DNA from: Streptomyces sp. NBC_01775
Lineage (GTDB): Bacteria > Actinomycetota > Actinomycetes > Streptomycetales > Streptomycetaceae
NCBI RefSeq assembly: GCF_035917675.1
Contig: NZ_CP109104.1
Location: 5,642,001 to 5,706,000, forward strand
DNA length: 64,000 nucleotides
Direction: 5' to 3'
Shown here: positions 15,665-24,550 of the stretch, piece after piece
Layout of the letters: every line of letters begins with the position of its first letter
Position numbering within the stretch: position 1 is the first letter of the stretch
Made by a program: the position numbers and the translations under genes
Notes under the pieces: model-generated
What the model was told of the DNA's origin: nothing
The model's input: the letters and a program-made list of their open reading frames with translations, nothing else
The model's database searches: none

Positions 15665-16318
15665 ATGAGCACCACCCGGCCGCACCCGGCGGGCGACTGC
15701 GGTCCGGAGCCCGAGGGCACCGCGTCGGCCGCCGCCGGGGGCGGGGGAGGTGACGCGGAGGTGCGGGCCGGTACGGATACGGGGAGCGGACCGACAGCCG
15801 GAGCCACCAACTCCGCTTCAGCGTCCGAACCCGAAAGGGGAAGTGGCGCCATGGGGACCGCTGCGGAGAGTGCCGCTTCTGTGGCCGCGCGGCAGACGGG
15901 CCAGTCCATGCGGCAGGTCCGCAGGCTGCGGCTCGTCGGCGCCAGCGGCGCCGTACCGCGCGCACGTGATTTCACCCGCCAGGCGCTCCAGGACTGGGGC
16001 TGGCTGCCCGCCGCCACCGCCGACCAGCGCGCCGCCGCAGAGGACGTCCTCCTCGTCGTCTCGGAGCTGGTCACCAACGCCTGCCTGCACGCCAGCGGGC
16101 CCGAGGAGCTGAGGGTCGGCGCCAGCTCGAAGGTGCTGCGCCTGGAGATCGTCGACCTCGGCAGCGGCTCGCCGGCCCCCAGGACCCCGCACCGCGCGGG
16201 CCGCCCCGGCGGGCACGGGATGTTCATAGTCCAGCGCCTGTGCCTCGACTGGGGCGTGGTGCGCAACGCCGAGGGCCCCGGCAAGACGGTCTGGGCCGAG
16301 CTGGCGGCGCCCAGCTGA
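15665..16318 (+). CDS. prsI: Anti-sigma factor, GHKL serine kinase (RsbW-like)
   Basis: 217 residues with a disordered ~60-residue leader. HATPase_c motifs: EDVLLVVSELVTNACLHA (N box), EIVDLGSGSPAP (G1, degenerate DxGxG) and GRPGGHGMFIVQRLCLDWG (G2). ATG 15665 has GGTGAGGTGA upstream; ATG 15851 with AAAGGGGAAG upstream would remove the low-complexity leader and is a serious alternative. It should hold the sigma factor inactive and phosphorylate the STAS protein. Symbol by remembered synteny. Confidence 0.85.
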   Translation: MSTTRPHPAGDCGPEPEGTASAAAGGGGGDAEVRAGTDTGSGPTAGATNSASASEPERGSGAMGTAAESAASVAARQTGQSMRQVRRLRLVGASGAVPRARDFTRQALQDWGWLPAATADQRAAAEDVLLVVSELVTNACLHASGPEELRVGASSKVLRLEIVDLGSGSPAPRTPHRAGRPGGHGMFIVQRLCLDWGVVRNAEGPGKTVWAELAAPS

Positions 16319-16402
16319 CGCACGCTCACCCGCGCACGCGCAACGGCACGGCGCGCACCCGGCGTACGGCACGCACAACGGCACAGCACCCCGATGACAT
16401 AC

Positions 16403-16442
16403 GGGCAGGGCCCGGCGGAGCGGATTCCGCCGGGCCCTGCCC
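16403..16442. terminator. Strong intrinsic terminator after the anti-sigma gene
   Basis: GGGCAGGGCCCGGCGGA (16403-16419) and TCCGCCGGGCCCTGCCC (16426-16442) form a perfect 17-bp stem with a 6-nt loop. Confidence 0.85.
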
Positions 16443-16577
16443 ATATGCCTTCTTGTGGGAACGGGGCGGCACTTGGGGCGCGGGATCCCTTCCATCGGTA
16501 AGACGGCGGGCGTACTGTCAGCGCCCGATCTGATGTGTCGTCAGTAACTTGCGAACAAGGATGAAGGGGGAACCCCG

Positions 16578-17342
16578 GTGTCCCACAGCAAGAAACGCCA
16601 CACCCGCAACGCCGCAGCCACGGCGGTCGCGGCCCTCGTCGCCGGATCAGCGGTGCTGCTGTCGGCTCCGGCCGCGAGCGCCGAGACGGTCGACGTCGAC
16701 TACCAGTGCAAGACGCCCATCGGCGACAAGAGCGCCGTCTCGCCGATCGACATCAAGGGCACCAAGAGCGGCAGCGGCTACAAGCTGTCCATGTCCTTCG
16801 AGAAGGGTGTCTCCTCCAGCCCCGTCGAGCTGGGCAAGGGCGCCATGAAGCCCAGCGCGCTGGTCAAGCTCGGCGGCGCCGAGACCGGCAACGTCTCCAT
16901 GAGCGGGCCGGCCAACGACAAGGCCATCCCCGCCAACACACCCATCAAGATCTCGACCCTGTCCGGCACGTACACCCCGAAGAAGAGCGGCAAGGTCACC
17001 TTCACCGCCAGCACCCTCACCATCAAGGCGCTGGGCACCACCACCACCTGCAACCCCAAGAACAACCCCAAGCCCTCCCTCACCCTCGACGTGGAGGCGG
17101 CGGCCAGCAGTGGCGGTGGTTCCACGGGCGGTGACACGGGCGGCGACACCGGCGGCAGCACGGCCAGCGGTGGCGCGGCGGCGAGCGGCGGCAGCCAGTC
17201 GGCGCCCAGCGGTGGCGAACTGCCCAAGACCGGCCCCGCGGACTCCGCGGTCGCGCTCGGCACGCTCGGCGGCACGGTGCTCCTCGCCGGAGTGGCCGGA
17301 ACCCTGTGGGTGACGCGGCGCAGGGCCGCGGTGCGGCACTAG
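16578..17342 (+). CDS. Secreted cell-wall-anchored protein with LPxTG sorting signal
   Basis: 254 residues. A signal peptide (KKRHTRNAAATAVAALVAG to ASA) is followed by a beta-rich domain starting ETVDVDYQCKTPIGDKSAV with a second cysteine at TTTTCNPKNN, probably one disulfide. A Gly/Ser/Thr linker precedes LPKTG, a hydrophobic helix and a TRRRAAVRH tail: a classic sortase signal. GTG 16578 has AAGGGGG upstream. The exposed domain resembles actinobacterial DUF6801-type secreted domains (tentative). It is the first gene of a three-gene unit with a DUF916-like membrane protein and a neocarzinostatin-fold protein. No sortase gene is in the window. Confidence 0.85.
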   Translation: MSHSKKRHTRNAAATAVAALVAGSAVLLSAPAASAETVDVDYQCKTPIGDKSAVSPIDIKGTKSGSGYKLSMSFEKGVSSSPVELGKGAMKPSALVKLGGAETGNVSMSGPANDKAIPANTPIKISTLSGTYTPKKSGKVTFTASTLTIKALGTTTTCNPKNNPKPSLTLDVEAAASSGGGSTGGDTGGDTGGSTASGGAAASGGSQSAPSGGELPKTGPADSAVALGTLGGTVLLAGVAGTLWVTRRRAAVRH

Positions 17343-17345
17343 GCC

Positions 17346-18635
17346 GTGGGGGGCCGTACAGCGCACGGCCGAGGCGTACGTCCGACGGCGGACCGCCGGG
17401 CTGTCCCCACGACAGCCCGTCCGGCTTCCGCACGCGGTACGTCCGCACGCCGCGCGCCCTCCGCACCGCCCTCCGCCCCCCGCACACCCGCGCCCCGGGA
17501 GGCGGAGGGTGCCCCACCACCCCCACCGAGCGAGAGACCGTCTTCGTCCGAACTGCCGGTGTTGTCCGTGCTGTCGGTGCTCTTCGCCGTCGTGGTGGCC
17601 GTCTGCGCGGCCGGGAGCCCGGCGGGCGCCGCCGAGCCCGGTGGCAAGGGCGGCGACAAGGGCGGGGCCACGACGTCGGCCCGGTGGAAAGCCGCGCCGT
17701 TGCCGCCCCAGGGGGCGCCCACCAAGGACGCGCGGGCGTACTTCTACCTGGAGGGCGCCCCCGGCACCGTCCTCAAGGACACCCTCGCGCTCACCAACGA
17801 CAGCGGGAAGACCCGCACTTTCCGGCTGCGCGGGGCCGACGCGTACAACGAGCGCGGCGGTGGCTTCGCCGTGCGCGGCGAAGGCCGGAGCAAGGGGCCG
17901 GGCACCTGGCTGGCCCCGGCCCAGGAGAGCGTCGAGGTGCCGCCGCACACCCGGGCCGAGGTGCCCTTCGCTGTGACCGTCCCCGAGGGCGCCGTCCCCG
18001 GCGACCATCCGGCGGCCGTCGTCGTCAGCGACGGCAAGCGGAAGGCGGGTGTTCGGCTTCACCTGCGGGTGAGCGGGCCCACTCTGGCGGCGCTCAGCGT
18101 CGAGAACGTGTCCGTCGACGAGCGCGACGGCGGCGGCGCGAGCGCGACGTACACGCTGGTCAACCGGGGTAACACCGCGTTGCGGCCCCGGCTCGCCATC
18201 CGGGCCGGCGGGCTCTTCGGGCCGCTGCCTTCTCCCGAGGCCCGCACCCTGCCCGTCGAACTGCTGCCCGGACAGCGCGTCACCCGCCACGAGAGCTGGC
18301 CGCAGGCACCCGCCGCCGACCTCGCGGACGTCCGGCTGGCCGTCACCGCCGAGGGCGGCGCGCGGGATACCGCCACGGCCTCGTACACCGCCGTGCCCTG
18401 GGGGTGGGCCGCCGCACTCGGCGCGCTCCTGGCTCTCGCCGGGGGCGGCGCGGGCTGGTACGTACTCAGAAGACGGCGCGCGTCCGACGGCCGGGAGCGG
18501 GGCGCCGGCCAAGGCGATGACGCCGACGAGGATGCCGACAAGGACGACGACGAAGGGGACGGCCGGAACGGCACCGACGGCGGCGACGGCCGGAACAGCG
18601 GTGGGCAGCGCGAGTTGACGGGAGCGGCGAAGTGA
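17346..18635 (+). CDS. Exported DUF916-like (WxL-interacting-type) membrane protein
   Basis: The extracellular part starts after a hydrophobic segment (LPVLSVLSVLFAVVVAVCAAG). It has two Ig-like stretches: RAYFYLEGAPGTVLKDTLAL with GTWLAPAQESVEVPPHTR, and LAALSVENVSVDERDGGGA with YTLVNRGNTALRPRLAIR. A C-terminal TM helix (WGWAAALGALLALAGGGAG) and an Asp/Glu-rich cytoplasmic tail follow. The pattern matches DUF916 proteins that partner surface adhesins. The start is uncertain: GTG 17346 gives a 65-residue Arg/Pro-rich leader before the signal, and a GTG close to the hydrophobic core is possible. Next gene overlaps by GTGA. Confidence 0.75.
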   Translation: MGGRTAHGRGVRPTADRRAVPTTARPASARGTSARRAPSAPPSAPRTPAPREAEGAPPPPPSERPSSSELPVLSVLSVLFAVVVAVCAAGSPAGAAEPGGKGGDKGGATTSARWKAAPLPPQGAPTKDARAYFYLEGAPGTVLKDTLALTNDSGKTRTFRLRGADAYNERGGGFAVRGEGRSKGPGTWLAPAQESVEVPPHTRAEVPFAVTVPEGAVPGDHPAAVVVSDGKRKAGVRLHLRVSGPTLAALSVENVSVDERDGGGASATYTLVNRGNTALRPRLAIRAGGLFGPLPSPEARTLPVELLPGQRVTRHESWPQAPAADLADVRLAVTAEGGARDTATASYTAVPWGWAAALGALLALAGGGAGWYVLRRRRASDGRERGAGQGDDADEDADKDDDEGDGRNGTDGGDGRNSGGQRELTGAAK

Positions 18636-19708
18636 GCACGAGCATCCGGAGGAGGGCGCGCACGGCACTGCGCCGCGCTGTTGACGCGCTGGGCGCGACG
18701 GTGCTGGTGGCGCTGCTGGCCGTGCTGGTCACGGACCCGGCGAGCGCGTTGACGTCGGCCTCGGCACCGGCTGCCGTCTCGGCACCGGCCGCCGAGGAGG
18801 ACCCCGGGATCACCGTCTCGAAGAAGGAGGCGGGCACCGGCAGCGGCGTCACCGTACGCGGCACGGGCTGGCGCCCCCGTACCCTGCTCACCCTGCTGAT
18901 CTGCGGCCAGAACGCCATCGGCGGCACCAACGCCTGCGCCAACGCGGAAGGGCGTGCCGTCACCACCGGCAAGGACGGCGGCTTCCGCAAGAAGATCCCG
19001 GTCACCGAGCCGCCCGAGGCGTGCCCGTGCGTCGTACGGGCGACGACGGTGACGGGCGCGTACGCGGCGGCCGACGCGAAGTTCAAGGTCGCCGGGCACC
19101 CCGTCAAGCCGCTGCCCGAGGAGCGCACCGCGGGTCGGCTGACCGTGCTGGCCGCACGGCTGGAGGGCGACAGCGGGCTGCTCAACTGGTTCGGCGCGCC
19201 CGAGCAGCGCAAGCTCGTCCTGACGGTCGGCAACCTGGGCGCCGACCGCGCCAAGGACCCCGTCTTCGAGGTGGGGACCGCGCACGGGGTCCTGGCCCCC
19301 GGCTGGGAGCGCCAGCAGTGGCGCGGCACCGTGGATCCGGGCAAGAAGGCGCAGGTCACGCTGCCTGTGGAGCTGTCGTCGGGGTCGCACGGGGACTATA
19401 CGGTCGCCGCGAAGTACGGCGAGAAGGTGCTGACGGAGCAGCCCTGGGACGTGGGCCGTCCCTGGGGGGTGACCCTCTTCTGGCTCCTGCTGTGCGTGGT
19501 CGTGCCGCTGGCCCTCTTCCGCCTCGGCATGGCGGTCGTGGACCGCACCCGCCCCCGCCGCCCCGGCCAGGTCGTCACGGACCGCCCCCGGTGGAAGCCC
19601 CGCCTGCGCGTGCCGTCCTCCCGGACGCCGGCGCCCGAGGAAGAGCGACCCCCCACGAAACCCCTCCCGTGGTTCACCCCCGACACGGTCCCGCCTCCCG
19701 ACCCCTGA
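18632..19708 (+). CDS. Membrane-anchored protein with neocarzinostatin-like domain
   Basis: 358 residues. The signal region RRAVDALGATVLVALLAVL is followed by an Ig-like domain (GITVSKKEAGTGSGVTVRG, TLLTLLICGQNAIGGTNAC, PPEACPCVVRATTV). Its two cysteine pairs echo the two disulfides of the neocarzinostatin/macromomycin apoprotein family. A second beta domain follows, then a C-terminal TM (WGVTLFWLLLCVVVPLALF) and a Pro-rich cytoplasmic tail. GTG 18632 overlaps the previous stop. Chromophore binding is not implied; the fold probably serves protein-protein contact in the surface unit. Confidence 0.75.
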   Translation: MSTSIRRRARTALRRAVDALGATVLVALLAVLVTDPASALTSASAPAAVSAPAAEEDPGITVSKKEAGTGSGVTVRGTGWRPRTLLTLLICGQNAIGGTNACANAEGRAVTTGKDGGFRKKIPVTEPPEACPCVVRATTVTGAYAAADAKFKVAGHPVKPLPEERTAGRLTVLAARLEGDSGLLNWFGAPEQRKLVLTVGNLGADRAKDPVFEVGTAHGVLAPGWERQQWRGTVDPGKKAQVTLPVELSSGSHGDYTVAAKYGEKVLTEQPWDVGRPWGVTLFWLLLCVVVPLALFRLGMAVVDRTRPRRPGQVVTDRPRWKPRLRVPSSRTPAPEEERPPTKPLPWFTPDTVPPPDP

Positions 19709-19776
19709 CCTGGCCCCGTCCTCCCGCGACTGACCCGGCCCCGTCTTCCCGCGACGGCGGGAAGGAGGCAAGGGAA

Positions 19777-19814
19777 CGCCCCCTGACTCGGGCCAGAGGC
19801 CGAAGAAGGGGGCG
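19777..19814. terminator. Hairpin between the surface operon and the POT transporter
   Basis: CGCCCCCT (19777-19784) pairs with AGGGGGCG (19807-19814) in the gap between convergent genes. Confidence 0.5.
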
Positions 19815-19841
19815 GACCAATTGGGGCTGAGCGAGGGCGGG

Positions 19842-21368
19842 CTATTTCACTTCGCTCATCGTCGATGTGATCTGGCGGCGGTACATGAACACCGCGACGC
19901 CCGCGAGGGCGGCGAGGGCCGCTTCGACGGCGACGACCCCCGTCGTGCTCAGGTCGGCGCCGCCGATCGCCAGCAGGCCGGTGACGCTGTCCCCGGCGGT
20001 GACGGCGAGGAACCAGACACCCATGAGCTGGCTGGCGTACTTCGCGGGAGCCAGCTTCGTGGTGACGGAGAGACCGACCGGGGACAGGCACAGCTCGGCG
20101 ATGGTGTGCATCAGGAAGATCAGCACCAGCCACATCGGGCTGACCTTCGTGCCGCCGGTGGCCATGCCCATCGGGATGACGAAGACGAAGAAGGACAGCC
20201 CCGTCACCACCAGCGCGAAGGCGAACTTCCCGGTGGTCGACGGCTCCTTGCCGCGCCGGGCGAGCGCCAGCCACAGCGAGGCGAAGAGCGGCGCGAGCAG
20301 GATGATGAACAGCGGGTTGATCGACTGGAACCACGTCGAGGGGAAGTGCCAGCCCAGGATCGACGTCGAGGTCTTCGCGTCGCCGAACGCCTGCACCGTC
20401 GACGCGCCCTGGTCGTAGATCATCCAGAAGATCGCGGCTGCCGCGAAGAACCAGATGTAGCCGGTCATCCGGCCCTGTTCGGCCTGGGTGAGGTCCTTGT
20501 CGCGCTTGATCCGTACCAGCACCCCCACCGGGATGATCAGTCCGAGGACGGTGAGCGGGATCATCGCCCAGTTGAGGGTGAAGGTCCCGGTCGCGACGAC
20601 TATGCCGTAGAAGACGACGGCGATGATCAGCCACATCAGCGACTTGCGCAGCACCCCGGAGCGCTCCCGCTCGGACAGCGGCGAGGGAATCTGGCTGCTG
20701 CGGGGGTCCAGGTGGCGCGAGCCGTACAGGAACTGGATCAGGCCCAGGGCCATGCCGGCGGCGGCGAGGGCGAAGCCCAGGTGCCAGTTGACGGTCTGTC
20801 CGACGGTGCCGATCACGAACGGCGCGAAGAACGAGCCGATGTTGATGCCCATGTAGAAGACCGTGAAGCCGCCGTCGCGGCGCGGGTCGTCGGGGCCGTT
20901 GTACAGGTCGCCGACCATCTTGGAGATGTTGGCCTTGAGCAGGCCGGAGCCGGTGGCGACGAAGGCGAGGCCGATGAAGAACGACGCCTCGCCGGGAATC
21001 GCCAGCGTGAGGTGGCCGAGCATGATGATGCCGGCGCCGACCGCCACGGTCTTGCGGGGGCCCCAGACGCGGTCGCCGAACCAGCCGCCGGGCATGGTCA
21101 GCAGGTAGACCATCGCGTTGTAGACGGAGTAGATCGCCGTCGCGGTCGCCAGGTCCATGGCGAGGCCGCCGCCTTGGTGCCCGGCTCCGCCCTCGCCCGC
21201 GTCGGGTCCGCCCGCCACGAGGTAGACGACGAGCAGAGCGCGAAGGCCGTAGAAGCTGAAGCGCTCCCACATCTCCGTCATGAAGAGCGTGGCCAGACCT
21301 CGTGGGTGGCCGAGGAAGGTCTTGCCGCCGGTGTCGCCGGGGCGGTCCTTCGTCAGGCTGGGCGCCAT
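19842..21368 (-). CDS. POT/PTR2-family proton-dependent oligopeptide transporter
   Basis: 508 residues, about 14 hydrophobic segments. The TM1 motif TEMWERFSFYGLRALL (residues 30-45) is the proton-coupling ExxERF element of bacterial DtpT-like carriers, and FYMGINIGSFFAPFV is the PTR2 signature. By family it imports di- and tripeptides with protons. ATG 21368 has AAGGAAC upstream. The 5' leader carries a stem-loop followed by TTTT (21423-21459), so expression may be attenuated. It diverges from a two-component operon with 294 bp between; a link between them is unproven. Confidence 0.94.
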   Translation of the reverse strand: MAPSLTKDRPGDTGGKTFLGHPRGLATLFMTEMWERFSFYGLRALLVVYLVAGGPDAGEGGAGHQGGGLAMDLATATAIYSVYNAMVYLLTMPGGWFGDRVWGPRKTVAVGAGIIMLGHLTLAIPGEASFFIGLAFVATGSGLLKANISKMVGDLYNGPDDPRRDGGFTVFYMGINIGSFFAPFVIGTVGQTVNWHLGFALAAAGMALGLIQFLYGSRHLDPRSSQIPSPLSERERSGVLRKSLMWLIIAVVFYGIVVATGTFTLNWAMIPLTVLGLIIPVGVLVRIKRDKDLTQAEQGRMTGYIWFFAAAAIFWMIYDQGASTVQAFGDAKTSTSILGWHFPSTWFQSINPLFIILLAPLFASLWLALARRGKEPSTTGKFAFALVVTGLSFFVFVIPMGMATGGTKVSPMWLVLIFLMHTIAELCLSPVGLSVTTKLAPAKYASQLMGVWFLAVTAGDSVTGLLAIGGADLSTTGVVAVEAALAALAGVAVFMYRRQITSTMSEVK

Positions 21369-21422
21369 ATGCGTGTTCCTTGCCTTGCGCTACGGGAAGC
21401 GTGGGGGACCCGTGCACGTAAA

Positions 21423-21459
21423 AGGACCCCTGGCCGGTGTGCTGTGCGCCAGGAGTCCT
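21423..21459 (-). promoter_or_regulatory. Leader hairpin with terminator-like T run upstream of the peptide transporter
   Basis: AGGACCCCTGGC (21423-21434) pairs with GCCAGGAGTCCT (21448-21459), 12-bp arms with one mismatch. On the transporter strand the stem is followed directly by TTTT, 55 bp before the start codon. This looks like an attenuator or leader terminator. Confidence 0.4.
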
Positions 21460-21650
21460 AGACGTTCACTACTTGTATGCACTCACCATATGTCACACTC
21501 GTCGCCCCTACGGAAGCGCTTGCGACATACATCACAGGTGAAGTCCGCAACCTTCCCGCCTATTCGATGGTGACATACCCATCCCACCCGGTAATCACCA
21601 GGTGACCCAGGGGAGCGCACCGTCTGCCCCTTACGCTCGGCCACGCGGAC

Positions 21651-21656
21651 TACCAT
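21651..21656 (+). promoter_or_regulatory. -10 box of a probable leaderless promoter for the response regulator
   Basis: TACCAT is followed by 6 nt and then ATG 21663. No Shine-Dalgarno sequence is present. No convincing -35 box. Confidence 0.4.
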
Positions 21657-21662
21657 CGGTAC

Positions 21663-22343
<681 letters not shown>

Positions 22344-22355
22344 GAAAGCCGGCAC

Positions 22356-23636
22356 GTGCGCCGTCGGCTCATCCTGTCCACCCTTGCCGTCGTCCTGGTC
22401 GTCGTCGCGGTCTTCGGGGTCTCGCTCGTCATCGTCGAGTCCCGCACGATCGAGAACAGCACCCGGGAGAACGTCCGCTCCGAGGCCGTGCGCCTCGTCT
22501 CCACCGTCGAGAGCCGGGTCGTGGCGGGGGAGCGGGTGACGCCCGAGTCGATCGGGGTCACCGCGTCCGGAGACCGCTACGTCCGCGTCGAGATGCCGGG
22601 CCGCCGGGCCCCGATCGAGGTGGGCGGCAAGCCGTCCGGCGACGTCGTCCAGGCCCGGGAGACCGGCGCGCACGGTGAGCGCGTCACCGTGCAGGAGCCC
22701 CGTTCGACGGTGCGCGCCGAGGTCGGCCGCACCCTGCTGATCATCATGGCCGTCGCGGTGCTCGCGGTGATCTCCGCCGCCGTGCTGGCCGTGCGCCAGG
22801 CCCACCGGGTGGCGGCGCCGCTGACCGATCTGGCCGAGACCGCCGAGCGCCTCGGCTCGGGCGACCCGCGCCCCCGGCACCGCCGGTACGGGGTGCCCGA
22901 GCTGGACCGGGTGGCCGATGTGCTGGACGCCAGTGCCGACCGGATCGGGCGGATGCTCACCGCCGAGCGGCGGCTGGCCGCCGATGCCTCCCACCAGCTG
23001 CGTACGCCGCTGACCGCGCTGTCCATGCGGCTGGAGGAGATCATCGCGACCGCCGACACCGACGACCCGGAGGACCGGGCCACGGTCAAGGAGGAGGCGA
23101 CCATCGCGCTCGCACAGGTCGAGCGGCTCACCGACGTGGTGCAGCGGCTGCTGACCAACTCCCGCGACCCGCGCTCGGGCTCGGCCGTCAGCTTCGACCT
23201 GGACGAGGTCGTCAAGCAGCAGATAGAGGAGTGGAAGCCCGCCTACCGCAGCGAGGGCCGGGCCATAGTGCGCTCCGGCAAGACGGGGCTGCGCGCGGTG
23301 GGCACCCCGGGTGCGGTGGCGCAGGTGCTGGCCACCTTGATCGAGAACTCGCTGATGCACGGTGACGGCACGGTCGCGCTGCGCACCCGCGTCATCGGCA
23401 ACCAGGTGGTGGTGGAGGTCACGGACCAGGGCCCCGGCGTGGACGAGGCACTCGGCTCGCGGGTCTTCGAGCGGACCGTCAGCGGCCACAACTCCACCGG
23501 GCTCGGCCTCGCCGTCGCCCGCGACCTGGCCGAGGCCGACGGCGGGCGGCTGGAGCTACTTCAGCAGTTGCCGCCGGTCTTCGCGCTGTTCCTCAGCCGC
23601 GAGGCCGCCGACATCGACCCGGCGTCCACGTCCTGA
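22356..23636 (+). CDS. Membrane sensor histidine kinase
   Basis: 426 residues. TM1 (LILSTLAVVLVVVAVFGVSLV), a ~120-residue extracellular sensor loop, TM2 (TLLIIMAVAVLAVISAAVL), then a HAMP linker. HisKA DASHQLRTPLTALSMRLEE carries the phospho-histidine near residue 213. ATPase boxes are LATLIENSLMHG (N), DQGPGVDEA (G1) and TGLGLAVARDLAEADGG (G2). GTG 22356 has AGGAAAG upstream. Its last 81 bp overlap the 3' end of the convergent gtrA gene. Ligand unknown. Confidence 0.94.
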   Translation: MRRRLILSTLAVVLVVVAVFGVSLVIVESRTIENSTRENVRSEAVRLVSTVESRVVAGERVTPESIGVTASGDRYVRVEMPGRRAPIEVGGKPSGDVVQARETGAHGERVTVQEPRSTVRAEVGRTLLIIMAVAVLAVISAAVLAVRQAHRVAAPLTDLAETAERLGSGDPRPRHRRYGVPELDRVADVLDASADRIGRMLTAERRLAADASHQLRTPLTALSMRLEEIIATADTDDPEDRATVKEEATIALAQVERLTDVVQRLLTNSRDPRSGSAVSFDLDEVVKQQIEEWKPAYRSEGRAIVRSGKTGLRAVGTPGAVAQVLATLIENSLMHGDGTVALRTRVIGNQVVVEVTDQGPGVDEALGSRVFERTVSGHNSTGLGLAVARDLAEADGGRLELLQQLPPVFALFLSREAADIDPASTS

Positions 23637-24203
23637 AGCGCGCGCCCCGCTGCCCGTCACGCGCTTGGTGCGCTGGCCGGGCCGCGCCTCCTGCTGGGCT
23701 GCCGCGTCCTCCTCGGCGTGGAACGCCGCCACCCGGAAGACCCAGGTGCGGTAGGACCAGAAGCGGAAGACGGTGCCGATGCCGAGCCCGATGACGTTCT
23801 TGGCGATGTTGTCGGCGAGCGTCGAGGTGTACCCGAAGCCGTAGTGCGAGAGGGCGAGGATGCCGTTCTCCAGCACCAGCGCGATCCCGCTGAAGAGGAA
23901 GAAGAGCGAAGTCTCACGGTGGACCCGGCTCTTGTCGATGTGCCGGTAGGTCCAGTACCGGTTGCCCACGTAGTTCGTGCCGATGGCGACGACCTGGGAG
24001 ATGACGCCGGAGCGGATCGGAGCGAGCTGGAACGTGTGGATGCACAGATTGAAGATCGCGACGTTCACCAGGAAGCCCAGCGCTCCGACGGCGCCGAACT
24101 TGGCCAGTTCGCGCACGATGCGTTCAAGTCGCGGGCGCACTGAGCGCCATTCACCCATAGTGATGCTGAGCCCCGTTCCGGTCGACGTCGTCCGTTGCCC
24201 CAT
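23556..24203 (-). CDS. GtrA-family membrane protein
   Basis: About 215 residues from ATG 24203, or 200 from ATG 24158; neither has a good ribosome site. Four TM segments: KFGAVGALGFLVNVAIFNL, SGVISQVVAIGTNYVGNRYW, LFFLFSGIALVLENGILAL and NIAKNVIGLGIGTVFRFWSY. The family is thought to move or retain lipid-linked sugars for cell-surface glycan synthesis. A basic Arg/Gly/Gln-rich cytoplasmic tail (~55 residues) follows, whose last 27 codons overlap the kinase gene on the other strand. The gene lies next to purK/purE, as Rv3277 does in M. tuberculosis (from memory). Confidence 0.88.
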   Translation of the reverse strand: MGQRTTSTGTGLSITMGEWRSVRPRLERIVRELAKFGAVGALGFLVNVAIFNLCIHTFQLAPIRSGVISQVVAIGTNYVGNRYWTYRHIDKSRVHRETSLFFLFSGIALVLENGILALSHYGFGYTSTLADNIAKNVIGLGIGTVFRFWSYRTWVFRVAAFHAEEDAAAQQEARPGQRTKRVTGSGARASGRGRRVDVGGLAAEEQREDRRQLLK

Positions 24204-24550
24204 GCTAGCCAGCGGGAGAAACGTTCCGTAGGGCGATTGCCGCAGCCGCTGTGCCCCAGCCGGGCGCGCCATCGTCTCACCGGCCCCGCCGCCGCGCACA
24301 CGGGCCCCCTGGGCCGGCCTGCGGGCCCCGGCGTCCGGGCAGGTCAGCCGGTGACGGCGATACGGAACGTGACATCCGTCGCGGGAGGGTCCGCGTCGGT
24401 CCGCTCGTGCTCGGTGCCGCGGCGGAAACCCTCGTGCCGCCCGACCAGGGGGTCTCGTCAGGCGCACCTCACACCTGGCGGCTGCCGGGGACAGGGAGGG
24501 CGGCCCGACCGCGCCGCAGCGGCCCCGCCTCGCCCCGTACCCTGGTGACC
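24204..24550. other. 347-bp divergent intergenic region, gtrA / purK
   Basis: GC-rich; open frames here have no ribosome sites or family resemblance. The only signal seen is the TACCCT box before purK. Confidence 0.5.
24538..24543 (+). promoter_or_regulatory. -10 box of a probable leaderless purK promoter
   Basis: TACCCT followed by 7 nt and GTG 24551; no Shine-Dalgarno sequence. GTG 24545 is also in frame but too close to the box for leaderless use. Confidence 0.4.

Noticed and set aside
24195..24548. Open frames between gtrA and purK
   Set aside because: Pro/Arg/Gly-rich translation without start signals; the region is better read as non-coding.
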